Assembly: GCA_016721765.1 (NCBI GenBank)
Contig: JADKHO010000004.1
Location: 186,001 to 250,000, forward strand
Direction of reading: 5' to 3'
Source: Bacteroidota bacterium
GTDB taxonomy: Bacteria; Bacteroidota; Bacteroidia; UBA4408
DNA length: 64,000 bases
The notes beneath the pieces were generated by a model, which was not told the DNA's origin, did not search any database, and was given only the letters and a program-made list of their open reading frames with translations. Shown here in pieces: positions 53,190 through 61,832 of the stretch; the stretch's first letter is position 1; every line of letters starts with the position of its first letter. A program made the translations under genes and the position numbers.

Positions 53190-55259
53190 TTATTTTTTTA
53201 TTATCTTTTGCTTCCAATCGTCCCCACTAAAAATAAAAATGCCTGAATTCAATTGTTCAATATTCCATTCAAATGTAGACGAGTTTATGGTTTTTTTTTC
53301 AATTAAAATACCTCTACCATCAATTAAACTAACCGTTCCCAAATCCTTATCCTTTCTGATCAGGTGAACTATTTGTTGCACAGGAATGGGAAATAAGTTT
53401 ATAAAGTCATTTCCATTTTCTTTTATCATAACAGCAGTGACTGTTACATTTGTAGTATTGGTGACTACAGGGGTATTATAATCGAAGTAGATGTTTGCAT
53501 AATTTGGAATATGAGTACCTAACGTAAGGTTAGCTTTTTGCTTTATCCTAAATTTTATAAAACCATGAGATTCTTTCTCATTATGATTTGAATCGAGAAG
53601 TAAAATGTTCGAAAAATTCCATTTTGCAATACCCTTATCAACAGTGCAAGAATTTTGATGTGATGCTGAAATATTTTCCAATGAAACTACATCTAAATAA
53701 TGAGATAGCGAATCTGTAATTAATACAGAAAATGCGGTATCTGTGCCTGTATTTTGAAAACGAATGATATATTCTAAATAATCTTGCATTTCCGGTGAAA
53801 CAAATTCAGGATTAACTGTTTTTTGATTTGGATCAAAAGAACCAATAATTATGGAATGGTTGGAACAAAAATTATTATTTGGCGTTGTATCATTGTAAAC
53901 AGAAGTAATCCAAGATTGAGCAGTAATAGGAGTTCCAATACTGGAATTTGCAAATACTGAATCAGTAATAATTATTGTTCCCATTTGATTTGGGGAAAGG
54001 TTACCTATTGACCAAATAAGTGTATCACCATTTGAATTAAATGGTCTATTAGCGGAAATGTTTGCTACTTGTATCGGTTTTAAGAACTTTACTTGAGCAT
54101 TTAAAATTGGCATCGTGCCCACATTTTCATAATCAATATTATATGTTGCTCTAAATCCTGGTCGGGCAAAACCATTCAATTCCATTTTAAGCTCTAAATC
54201 AGCAACATTGGGAATAGCTTGCAAGCCAAAATAAATTGATTGAATATTACTACCCGACATATTTATTGTTTGTTGTGGGTTATTTGTGCACGAATAATAT
54301 TTCGGAACAAAAACATCAAAGATAAAGACACCTGTGTCACAAACCGCGATAAAATACCCACTCGAGTCAGAATAAATTGCATTATTACCTGAGTAGTTAA
54401 TTTTTGTAATTAAACCATTTTCTAAAGAGTCAATATGACCATTTCCATTCATATCATTAAAAACAAAACCATCCAAATTCAAATATCTACAATATCGAGT
54501 TTGGGGCGAGCAAATAATCGGATTAGCAGGTAAAGAATTAAGACTTGAAGGGACATTAGGTATACAATTTATAAAAGTGTTTCTAAATTCTAACTCAAAA
54601 AGACCGGAAGGCAAACTGGGTAAGCAAAATAATGGATTATTATTACAATGAAGTATATTCAGTTTGGCAGGTAAAGCTGGTAAACTGCCTAACTGATTTG
54701 AATCACAGAGCAGGTATTTAAGAGAATCCGGCAATAAGGGAAGACTTGTTAAATGATTTTTGTTACACTGTAAATTAGTTATTCCATTTGGCAATGGCGG
54801 GAGGATAGTTAAGAGATTATTTCTACAAAGCAATGTATTTAGGGTATTGGGCATTAGTGGTAAGGTTCCAATCACATTATCATGACAATAAAATACCTCC
54901 AAAAAAGGCGGTAATGAATCCGGAAGATTGGAAATATGGTTGCCGTTTATTCCCAAGAATGTAAGAGTAGCTGGCAACTTAGGCAGTTGTGTTAAATTAT
55001 CCTCTTGACAATCCAAAACTTTTAGCGACGTAAAAAACTCTACCCCCTCTAAACTCGTAATATTTTGAAATCTCTCAAACAAAACTATTTCCGTTTTAAT
55101 TGGAATACAAGTTGTTATCAAAGAATCATTGACTGTAAAACAGGAAGGATAATGTTGCTTTAAATCATGCCTAAAAACAGAATCCGGGACCCAAAAATTT
55201 TGTGAAAATGTTTCAGTCGAAAGCAAAAGCACAAAAAACAAACACATTAGTTTTTTCAT
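53190..55259 (-). CDS. T9SS-sorted leucine-rich-repeat surface protein
   Basis: The frame runs to a GTG at 55265, but the ATG at 55257-55259 (MKKLMCLFF...TFSQ) is the better start. Residues about 93-235 hold seven LRR units of 20-21 residues, LPxLPxxLxxLxCxxNxLxx, mostly with a cysteine at the same place. A CnaB/SD-like linker follows (FVFNDMNGNGHIDSLENG), then a DUF7619-type domain (SFDPNQKTVNPEFVSP, IRFQNTGTDTAFSVLITDSL). A type A T9SS sorting domain ends the protein (FPIPVQQIVHLI ... WKQKIIKK). It is probably an adhesin or cell-surface protein. Confidence 0.85.
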   Translation of the reverse strand: MKKLMCLFFVLLLSTETFSQNFWVPDSVFRHDLKQHYPSCFTVNDSLITTCIPIKTEIVLFERFQNITSLEGVEFFTSLKVLDCQEDNLTQLPKLPATLTFLGINGNHISNLPDSLPPFLEVFYCHDNVIGTLPLMPNTLNTLLCRNNLLTILPPLPNGITNLQCNKNHLTSLPLLPDSLKYLLCDSNQLGSLPALPAKLNILHCNNNPLFCLPSLPSGLFELEFRNTFINCIPNVPSSLNSLPANPIICSPQTRYCRYLNLDGFVFNDMNGNGHIDSLENGLITKINYSGNNAIYSDSSGYFIAVCDTGVFIFDVFVPKYYSCTNNPQQTINMSGSNIQSIYFGLQAIPNVADLELKMELNGFARPGFRATYNIDYENVGTMPILNAQVKFLKPIQVANISANRPFNSNGDTLIWSIGNLSPNQMGTIIITDSVFANSSIGTPITAQSWITSVYNDTTPNNNFCSNHSIIIGSFDPNQKTVNPEFVSPEMQDYLEYIIRFQNTGTDTAFSVLITDSLSHYLDVVSLENISASHQNSCTVDKGIAKWNFSNILLLDSNHNEKESHGFIKFRIKQKANLTLGTHIPNYANIYFDYNTPVVTNTTNVTVTAVMIKENGNDFINLFPIPVQQIVHLIRKDKDLGTVSLIDGRGILIEKKTINSSTFEWNIEQLNSGIFIFSGDDWKQKIIKK

Positions 55260-55280
55260 TTTCACCCTTTTAAGTAATTA

Positions 55281-55514
55281 TTAGACAAGTAGTTTATCAA
55301 TAGCTTTCGCCAATTTTCTATCCTTATCGGTAACAACATCTCCGGCATCGTGCGTATTCAAGTTAATTTCCACCTTATTGTACACATTTTTCCAGTTGGG
55401 GTGATGGTTCATTTTTTCAGCAATTAATGCTACACGTGTCATAAAAGCAAAAGCTTCGCTGAAATCCTTAAAAGTAAAGGTTTTATTTAGGGAGTTTTTA
55501 TTTTCTTTCCACAT
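55281..55514 (-). CDS. Pterin-4a-carbinolamine dehydratase
   Basis: The 77-residue protein has the family core EAFAFMTRVALIAEKMNHHPNW and NTHDAGDVVTDKDRKLAKAID, with the catalytic H-H-P and D residues. It dehydrates 4a-hydroxytetrahydrobiopterin and recycles the pterin cofactor of aromatic amino acid hydroxylases. None of those is in the window. It starts downstream of a repeat-rich gap and runs toward the LRR gene 22 bp away. Confidence 0.93.
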   Translation of the reverse strand: MWKENKNSLNKTFTFKDFSEAFAFMTRVALIAEKMNHHPNWKNVYNKVEINLNTHDAGDVVTDKDRKLAKAIDKLLV

Positions 55515-55536
55515 GGCTTTTTTAGTTATAGAGTTG

Positions 55537-55659
55537 TTGAATTTACAATGTCATCCTGAGCGTAGTCGAAGAGTGAGTTATTGGGTTATTGGGTTACTGG
55601 GTTATTGGGTTATTGAATTTACAATGTCATCCTGAGCGAAGTCGAAGGGTGATTTATTG
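55537..55659 (+). repeat. Paired TGTCATCCTGAGCG repeat with intervening octamers
   Basis: TTGAATTTACAATGTCATCC followed by TGAGCGTAGTCGAAGAGTGA (55537-55576) recurs at 55613-55652 with A for T and GG for AG. The copies are 76 bp apart. Between them, GGGTTATT-type 8-bp units repeat five times with one C change. The GTCATCCTGAGCG...GTCGAAG text is one I remember as widespread in Bacteroidota intergenic regions. Confidence 0.85.
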
Positions 55660-55730
55660 AGTTATTTCGTTAATGCGTTAATGAAAAATTAAGCTATTCT
55701 AAAATTAGTGAATCTATTCATCCTCCAATC

Positions 55731-55762
55731 GGCTAATTGGCTAATTGGCTAATCAGCTAATC
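55731..55762 (+). repeat. Octamer tandem repeat GGCTAATT
   Basis: Four 8-bp units run 55731-55762: GGCTAATT twice, GGCTAATC and AGCTAATC. The last is the reverse complement of the octamer after sixA at 39415. Confidence 0.85.
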
Positions 55763-56173
55763 ATTTACATTTATAATAACTGCACTAAAATTAAACAAAT
55801 TAGTTACCAAAAGGCTTATTGAATTATTTTATTTTGTACCTCCTATCTGCGAATCCTAATTTTTACCTACCCTCCAACTTAAAAAGAACAAATTCAAAGC
55901 ATCGATTATTATTATGATTCCCGGATGTTCGACGACACATCCTGAAATACCGACATCGGTCACCCACAAATTTATGCGTTTTAATTGTCATCCATTTCCC
56001 AAAGCTTGCTTAAATGTCCGCTTATTTAAAAATAAAAAGAGTTAGTCATGCGTTAGGTATTAGTTCAGATAAGGGTTTGACAAAATTTTGTTTTCATCCT
56101 TAGGTAATTTTTTAAAAAAATTGAAACCTGTTGCTTTCAGTTGCGTAAAAGACTGTAATTAACTCCCAAAAAA

Positions 56174-56719
56174 ATGAAAACGCTAATTTGTATCCTCAGC
56201 ATCTTACTGTTTAGTAGCTTCAAAAAAGACAAAAGTCCGATTCGTGAGTGGACTAGGTATGATATTGATTTCGAAGACTTTAAAGCTACTGCCGACAAAA
56301 AAAGCACTTTCGATGCGGTTACCGAATGTGGTATACAGTATGAAATGTACGTAGAAAATGACAGTGCTTTTATTAGGGTTGTTGCTGTACTCAATCGAAA
56401 AAAATCGTGGATTAAAGAAAAAAACTCTGAAGTGCTTAACCACGAACAAGGGCATTTTAATATTTGCGAGAGAAGCGCCAGAATGTTCAGAAAAAATATT
56501 GCTAACTATAAAGGAGAACTCACTGCCCAAAACATTAATGACGTAATGACTAAGTTGCTGGAGGAAGCAAGTGAATCTAATCGATTAAATCAAAATATGT
56601 ATGAAAGCGCTGTTGACGATTACCGTATTCAAAAATATTGGGATAATTTAATAGTTGCCGACATTGACAGCCTCAATGACTATAAAAATAGCCTAGTAAT
56701 TATAGGATTAAAGGAATAG
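56174..56719 (+). CDS. DUF922-like predicted zinc protease
   Basis: The 181-residue protein has a short signal-like start (LICILSILLFSSF) and a metalloprotease HExxH motif, H90-EQGH94, within VLNHEQGHFNICERSAR. The surrounding SWIKEKNSEVLNHEQGHFN matches DUF922 proteins, predicted zincins of Gram-negative bacteria. The following glutamate in ICE may be the third ligand. The substrate is unknown. It is probably periplasmic. Heptamer repeats follow its stop. Confidence 0.82.
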   Translation: MKTLICILSILLFSSFKKDKSPIREWTRYDIDFEDFKATADKKSTFDAVTECGIQYEMYVENDSAFIRVVAVLNRKKSWIKEKNSEVLNHEQGHFNICERSARMFRKNIANYKGELTAQNINDVMTKLLEEASESNRLNQNMYESAVDDYRIQKYWDNLIVADIDSLNDYKNSLVIIGLKE

Positions 56720-56723
56720 TTTG

Positions 56724-56744
56724 TATTGAGTATTGAGAATTGAG
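56724..56744 (+). repeat. Heptamer tandem repeat after the DUF922-like stop
   Basis: TATTGAG, TATTGAG and AATTGAG run head to tail starting 5 bp after the stop codon at 56719. Confidence 0.75.
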
Positions 56745-56815
56745 TACATTGAACAAAGATTTATGCGGTAATTATTTGATATTTGTTACCTTTTTTAATA
56801 TCAACAAACAATAAC

Positions 56816-56849
56816 GATTCGTTAATCCGTAACCTTAGTAAATTCGCAG
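56816..56849 (+). repeat. Second locus of the GATTCGTTA-CGTAACC repeat
   Basis: GATTCGTTAATCCGTAACC is followed after 3 bp by GTAAATTCGCAG. The same two blocks, in the same order, are found 14.5 kb away at 42159-42279. There is no gene in the gap. Confidence 0.75.
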
Positions 56850-56897
56850 TTATTAGTTAATTGATAACCCTTTCGGTTAGTTAAAGTAGCAATAAAA

Positions 56898-57329
56898 TTA
56901 TGAATTTTGATTCTCGATAATTGCTAGAGTAAGTCGGCTGATGCATACCAATTTTCCTTCTTCGTTGTGAATTTCGATGCTCCAAACTTGTGTTTTTTTA
57001 CCGATGTGAAAAGGAAAGGCAATTCCATACACAAAGCCTGAGCTAACCGGGCGCAAATGATTCGCATTTATGTCCAAGCCAACACAGGTATAAGTATTCA
57101 TATCTACCACCAAATTTCCGCCGATGCTACCTAACGTTTCTGCCAAAGCCGCCATGGCACCCCCATGTAGCACACCGGTAGGTTGTTTGGTGCGCGCATC
57201 AACGGGCATACGACCTTTTATGTAATTATCACCCAACTCAATTAACTCGATACCCAAATGATCCATCATATTATTCTTGCCCAGTTCTTTTATGGACTCA
57301 ATCGTATATTCTCTAAACCAAATTGCCAT
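56898..57329 (-). CDS. PaaI/MenI-type hotdog-fold thioesterase
   Basis: The 143-residue hotdog protein has GVLHGGAMAALAETLGS, the conserved acyl-CoA thioesterase segment with its acidic catalytic E, and INANHLRPVSSGFVYG. The group includes PaaI and 1,4-dihydroxy-2-naphthoyl-CoA hydrolase (MenI). The exact acyl-CoA is not readable. It is divergent from the cytochrome c peroxidase gene, with a 170-bp gap containing that gene's regulatory region. Confidence 0.9.
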   Translation of the reverse strand: MAIWFREYTIESIKELGKNNMMDHLGIELIELGDNYIKGRMPVDARTKQPTGVLHGGAMAALAETLGSIGGNLVVDMNTYTCVGLDINANHLRPVSSGFVYGIAFPFHIGKKTQVWSIEIHNEEGKLVCISRLTLAIIENQNS

Positions 57330-57434
57330 ATCCTTTTTTATTTCAAATATAGGAAATGTGTTAATAATGTATTCAAGATGGAATTTCAGAATACGACAAA
57401 CTGAGCATAAGCGGATTTACCGCAGAAACAATAT

Positions 57435-57450
57435 ACTGATTATAATCAGT
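57435..57450. promoter_or_regulatory. FNR/CRP-like palindromic operator upstream of cytochrome c peroxidase
   Basis: ACTGATTATAATCAGT is a perfect 16-bp palindrome. It contains TGAT-N4-ATCA, matching the FNR consensus TTGAT-N4-ATCAA except for C/G at the outermost base of each half. It sits 8 bp upstream of the -33 element, centred about 50 bp from the likely transcription start. Oxygen- or redox-linked control of the peroxidase is inferred. Confidence 0.6.
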
Positions 57451-57458
57451 CGTTAAAG

Positions 57459-57489
57459 TTTGAAAGGCTTGATGTTATTGCTAAATTTG
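57459..57489 (+). promoter_or_regulatory. Consensus Bacteroidota promoter for the cytochrome c peroxidase gene
   Basis: TTTG (57459-57462), exactly 19 bases, then TAAATTTG (57482-57489) matches TTTG-N19-TAnnTTTG without mismatch. The ATG is 10 bp further on, so the leader is very short. Confidence 0.8.
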
Positions 57490-57499
57490 CATTTGATTT

Positions 57500-58462
57500 A
57501 TGAAAAGAATATTTTTTATTGGCATACTTATTTGTAGTATGCTAACACTTAGCAGCCTCTTAAGTAAACCTTCTGATGCTGCATTAATGACTCCTGAAAG
57601 CACTGCAGCGCTTGGAAAATTACTTTTTTTTGACCCAATACTTTCACAAGATAAATCGATAAGCTGTGCTTCTTGTCATAAGCCCGAATTTGCCTATGCG
57701 GATACTGTTGCTTTTAGCAATGGTGTAGCGGGTAACAAAACTACACGCAATGTACCTTCTGCGATGAACATGATGTATCGCGATATTTATTTTTGGGATG
57801 GAAGAGCAAATACCTTAGAAGAGCAAGCTATTTTCCCAATAGAAAATCCGGTAGAAATGAATTTAAAAATTGGTGAAGCAATAAAACGTTTAAATGCTTC
57901 GCCAAGTTATGTTAGCTATTTTAAACTGCTCTATAATGAAAAGCCAAATAAGAAAAACCTTGCACTCGCGCTAGCATCCTTTGAACGTACATTAGAAACA
58001 TCAGCAACTCCTTTTGATAAATTTGCCAAAGGTGATAGCAGCGCCATATCTGAATCGGCTAAGCGCGGGCAACTTATTTTTAACCAAAAAGGGCATTGCT
58101 TTGATTGCCATTTTGGCCCTGATTTTACAGGTGATGAATTTAAAAATATCGGATTGTATAATGAGAAGGAATTGAACGATGCCGGGCGATTTAGTATTAC
58201 AAAAAACGGAATTGATAAAGGAAAATTTAAAGTCCCCGGCTTACGCAATGTAGCGGTTACAGCTCCGTATATGCACAATGGCATGTTTACTACCTTACGT
58301 GAAGTTATTGATTACTATTCGGAGCCTGAAAAATTTGTGAAGGGCGGTATAAATACAGATCCCATTACAGCTGCCGGTTTTCATTTAACAGAGCAAGAAA
58401 AACAAGACATTGAAGCATTTTTGATTAGCTTAACCGATAGCAGTTTTGCCTTGGTTAAATAA
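57500..58462 (+). CDS. Di-haem cytochrome c peroxidase
   Basis: The 320-residue periplasmic protein of the CcpA/MauG family reduces hydrogen peroxide with electrons from cytochrome c. The two haem-binding motifs are CASCH at 56-60 and CFDCH at 200-204. The signal peptide ends near residue 27, and the conserved KVPGLRNVAVTAPYMHNG segment supplies a distal ligand region. An FNR-like palindrome and a consensus promoter lie directly upstream, matching the oxygen-linked control known for such enzymes elsewhere. Confidence 0.95.
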   Translation: MKRIFFIGILICSMLTLSSLLSKPSDAALMTPESTAALGKLLFFDPILSQDKSISCASCHKPEFAYADTVAFSNGVAGNKTTRNVPSAMNMMYRDIYFWDGRANTLEEQAIFPIENPVEMNLKIGEAIKRLNASPSYVSYFKLLYNEKPNKKNLALALASFERTLETSATPFDKFAKGDSSAISESAKRGQLIFNQKGHCFDCHFGPDFTGDEFKNIGLYNEKELNDAGRFSITKNGIDKGKFKVPGLRNVAVTAPYMHNGMFTTLREVIDYYSEPEKFVKGGINTDPITAAGFHLTEQEKQDIEAFLISLTDSSFALVK

Positions 58463-58504
58463 CTGCGCTATCTTCGCAAAAATCTCACGCAAGTAATTTT
58501 TAAA

Positions 58505-59698
58505 ATGCTGACATCCCGACAAATTTTTTTGCAGCACATGGCGCAAACTACTGATTTTCCGCTATCTCTTGAAATTGAGAAAGCGGAAGGCCTTAATTTG
58601 ATTGATGTGAACGGGAAGAAATACATGGATTTTATTTCCGGTATTTCGGTAAGCAATGTGGGACATCGTCATCCAAAGGTGGTGGAAGCAATAAAAAACC
58701 AAGTGGATAAATACCTGCATTTGATGGTGTATGGCGAATACATTCAAGCTCCACAGGTGCAACTGGCTAAACTGTTGGCGGATAATTTACCCGAGCAATT
58801 AAATTGCAGTTATTTTGTGAATTCTGGTAGCGAAGCGGTAGATGGTGCAGTTAAACTGGCTAAGCGCATTAGCGGTAAAACGGAGGTTATTTCCTTTAAA
58901 AATGCCTACCACGGAAGCACACAAGGAGTGCTGAGCATTGGTGGAAATGAGGGCTTTAAAAATGCCTATCGCCCATTGATTCCGGATGTGCGGGTATTGG
59001 AATTTAATTCGATTGAAGAGTTAAAACATATTTCCTTGCAAAAAACTGCTTGTGTGGTAGTGGAACCAATACAAGGCGAAGCAGGAATTCGCGTTGCAGA
59101 TAAAGCCTTTATGGTAGCGCTTAGAAAAGCCTGTGATGAAAATTGTTGTCTGTTGATTTTTGATGAAATTCAAAGTGGCTGTGGGCGAAGCGGAAAATTA
59201 TTTGCCTTTGAACATTATGGAATTGTTCCCGACATACTTTGCATTGCCAAAGGCATGGGTGGCGGAATGCCTATTGGGGCATTTATAGCTTCCACCAAAA
59301 TGATGCATGCTTTTACACATCAGCCGATGCTAGGACATATTACCACATTTGGCGGACATCCGGTGAGTTGCGCAGCCAGCAAAGCAACTTTTGAAGTAAT
59401 CTTTTATGAAAAGCTGATGGAAAAAATTCCCACAAAGGAAAAAATTATCCGCGAAAGCTTGAAACACCCCGGCATAAAAGAAATCAGGGGAATAGGACTT
59501 TTGCTTGCTGTTCAATTTGAAAGCTTTGAAATAACCAAAAAAATAATTGATACCTGCATTCAAAACGGGGTTATAACCGACTGGTTTTTATTTTGTGACA
59601 ATGCCATGCGAATTGCCCCTCCTCTTACCATTACTGAAAGGGAGCTTGTTGAAGCTTGTGAAATAATAATAACAAGTATAAAAACGGTACTTGGTTAG
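58505..59698 (+). CDS. Class III pyridoxal-phosphate aminotransferase
   Basis: The 397-residue enzyme has FVNSGSEAVDGAVKLAKR, VVEPIQGEAGIRVAD and the Schiff-base lysine K249 in CIAKGMGGGMPIGA, all typical of acetylornithine/ornithine/4-aminobutyrate aminotransferases. The precise amino donor is not determinable; no arginine-synthesis genes are adjacent. It begins 42 bp after the peroxidase gene on the same strand. It is a different fold class from the DegT-type PseC missing in the glycan cluster. Confidence 0.93.
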   Translation: MLTSRQIFLQHMAQTTDFPLSLEIEKAEGLNLIDVNGKKYMDFISGISVSNVGHRHPKVVEAIKNQVDKYLHLMVYGEYIQAPQVQLAKLLADNLPEQLNCSYFVNSGSEAVDGAVKLAKRISGKTEVISFKNAYHGSTQGVLSIGGNEGFKNAYRPLIPDVRVLEFNSIEELKHISLQKTACVVVEPIQGEAGIRVADKAFMVALRKACDENCCLLIFDEIQSGCGRSGKLFAFEHYGIVPDILCIAKGMGGGMPIGAFIASTKMMHAFTHQPMLGHITTFGGHPVSCAASKATFEVIFYEKLMEKIPTKEKIIRESLKHPGIKEIRGIGLLLAVQFESFEITKKIIDTCIQNGVITDWFLFCDNAMRIAPPLTITERELVEACEIIITSIKTVLG

Positions 59699-59917
59699 AA
59701 CTCAACCTGCATCTTAATTTCAGTTTGCTTTTTAAAGGCATACATTAAAAAAAGTACTTTCATAGAGCAATTGCTATTTATTCCTAGTGAATCTCCTATT
59801 TTTTTAGTTTTTTTGAAGAGTCAGTTTGAGGTATACCTTCGATACTGCATAATTCAAATTCTTATCCATTTATTTCAAAAGAAACGCTTCATCTTTTATA
59901 AAAACATAACCTAATTT

Positions 59918-60673
59918 ATGAAAATAGCTTTAATTACAGGCGCTACAGCAGGAATTGGCAAAGCCACTGCGCAACTTTTTGCCGCTAATAAAATTAATTT
60001 AATACTCACCGGCCGGCGGATTGATCGCTTGCAAGCGCTGGAAAGCGAATTAAAAATGACCTATGGAATTGATGTTTTAACGCTTTGTTTTGATGTACAA
60101 AATTCAGCAGCAGTAAAAACTGCTCTCAATTCGATTCCCGAAGCATGGCGGGCGATTGATATACTTGTTAATAATGCAGGTTTGGCGATGGGTTTAGGAC
60201 CAATTCAAGAAGGTGAATTAAACGATTGGGAACAAATGATTGATACTAACATTAAAGGTTTGCTTTATGTTACTCGACATATTTCACCTTGGTTAGTTGC
60301 CAATAAAAAGGGGCATATTGTAAATATTAGTTCAATAGCCGGTACTCAAACCTATCCGAATGGGAATGTATATTGCGCAACCAAGCATGCTGTGGTAGGC
60401 TTAAGTAAAAGTATGCGCATTGATTTATTACCTTATGGAATAAGGGTTACATCTATTTCACCCGGTATGGTAGAAACTGAATTTAGTTTGGTTCGATTTA
60501 AAGGAGACGAAGAACGAGCCAAAAAACCTTACATGGGGTTGCAACCGCTAACCGCAGATGATATTGCTGACACAGTTTGGTATGCCGTATCGCGCAAAGC
60601 ACATGTGAATATAAACGACATTGAAATTACACCCACTGCCCAAGCCAATGTGCGTGATACGGTAAAGCACTAA
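59918..60673 (+). CDS. Short-chain dehydrogenase/reductase, YdfG-like
   Basis: The 251-residue NAD(P)-dependent oxidoreductase has the cofactor motif TGATAGIG at 7-14, NNAGLAMG near 89, and the active-site Y152xxxK156 in YCATKHAVVG. The C-terminal EPMV-like NINDIEITPTAQA matches the YdfG/serine 3-dehydrogenase subgroup. The acyltransferase gene starts 1 bp after its stop. Confidence 0.93.
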   Translation: MKIALITGATAGIGKATAQLFAANKINLILTGRRIDRLQALESELKMTYGIDVLTLCFDVQNSAAVKTALNSIPEAWRAIDILVNNAGLAMGLGPIQEGELNDWEQMIDTNIKGLLYVTRHISPWLVANKKGHIVNISSIAGTQTYPNGNVYCATKHAVVGLSKSMRIDLLPYGIRVTSISPGMVETEFSLVRFKGDEERAKKPYMGLQPLTADDIADTVWYAVSRKAHVNINDIEITPTAQANVRDTVKH

Positions 60674-60674
60674 T

Positions 60675-61826
60675 ATGGAATCTGAAAAGAAAAGTATATA
60701 CTTCGAAAACCTTGATGGATTGCGGTTTCTCTGCTTCTTATCGGTTTTTTTATTTCATAGTTTCCATACCGAATATGATGCGCTTAAATTAAATCCGGTG
60801 TATCATTTTATTAAACGTTCGGTTTTTGGAAATGGAAATTTAGGGGTTAATTTCTTTTTTGTGCTGAGCGGATTCTTGATTACTTATTTATTGATTCAAG
60901 AAAAGAAAAGTACGGGCAAAATTCATATTGCACATTTTTGGATGCGTAGAATCTTGCGTATTTGGCCCCTCTATTACTTTTGCGTGTTTTTTGGTTTTGT
61001 TGTATTTCCATTCTTAAAATCGGCTTTTGGTCAAACGCCTAACGAAACTGCCCACCTTATTAATTACTTGACCTTTACAAATAATTTCGATTTTATTTCC
61101 ACCGGATCACCCGATTCATCAGTACTGGCAGTTTTGTGGAGTGTTGCAATAGAGGAGCAATTTTATTTGTTGTGGCCGGTGGTGCTTTTTCTTTTTCCGT
61201 TAAAAAAATACTGGATTCCGTTTGCAGCTATAATTGTAAGTAGTCTTATTTTTAGGGCAATGCATGACGACGATACACTATTTGAACTGCATTCTCTTTC
61301 TTGTATCGGCGATATGGCTGTTGGGGCGTTTGGAGCATGGCTTATTTTGGAATATGATTCCTTTCTTAATGCCATTCAAAATCTAAAAAGGCCTTACCTC
61401 CTGCTTATTTATGGTAGTTTTATTTTGATATTTTTCTTTCGCAAGGAACTTTTTTTTAACCTTTATCCACTCCGCGTGATAGAGCGAATTTTAATTGCAG
61501 GAAACATACTCTTTATAATTTTAGAACAATGTTTTTGTTTACATTCATTGTTTAAAGTATCCAGCTTAAAAATGATTTCACGACTCGGTATAATTACTTA
61601 TGGCTTATACTGTTTGCACTTTATAGGCATTTTAATAGCAACAACGCTTACAAAAAAATTCGCTTTAAATACGCAGATGTGGCAGGTTTTGCTGCTTGAT
61701 ACTGCGCTAGCTCTTCTGATAACAATTGGAATTAGTAAACTATCTTATCGATTTTACGAATTACCTTTTTTGAAACTGAAGGAAAAATTTGCATTTGTGA
61801 AAAACCGAACAAAACTTCTACCCTGA
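60675..61826 (+). CDS. Acyltransferase family 3 (OafA-type) membrane protein
   Basis: The 383-residue protein has about ten membrane spans. It opens with NLDGLRFLCFLSVFLFHS, contains the RRILRIWPLYYF motif and LWSVAIEEQFYLLWPVV, all hallmarks of the family that O-acylates surface carbohydrates or other envelope acceptors. It is separated from the 17.6-kb glycan cluster by more than 27 kb; a link would be speculative. It probably co-transcribes with the SDR gene. Confidence 0.92.
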   Translation: MESEKKSIYFENLDGLRFLCFLSVFLFHSFHTEYDALKLNPVYHFIKRSVFGNGNLGVNFFFVLSGFLITYLLIQEKKSTGKIHIAHFWMRRILRIWPLYYFCVFFGFVVFPFLKSAFGQTPNETAHLINYLTFTNNFDFISTGSPDSSVLAVLWSVAIEEQFYLLWPVVLFLFPLKKYWIPFAAIIVSSLIFRAMHDDDTLFELHSLSCIGDMAVGAFGAWLILEYDSFLNAIQNLKRPYLLLIYGSFILIFFFRKELFFNLYPLRVIERILIAGNILFIILEQCFCLHSLFKVSSLKMISRLGIITYGLYCLHFIGILIATTLTKKFALNTQMWQVLLLDTALALLITIGISKLSYRFYELPFLKLKEKFAFVKNRTKLLP

Positions 61827-61832
61827 TAAAAT

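Larger units (their letters stand above)
55515..56173. other. 659-bp gene-free, repeat-rich gap
   Basis: No credible gene was found in either strand. The first half is repeats (55537-55659 and 55731-55762). The rest is AT-rich, containing GACGACACATCCTGAAATACCGACATC-like GC-richer text near 55930 and no obvious promoter match to TAnnTTTG before the next start. It may contain the promoters for both flanking genes, which diverge from here. Confidence 0.7.

Noticed and set aside
58505..59698. Class III aminotransferase as the missing PseC
   Set aside because: Its motifs are those of acetylornithine/GABA-type enzymes, not the DegT/DnrJ/EryC1 family to which PseC belongs, and it lies 38 kb from pseB.
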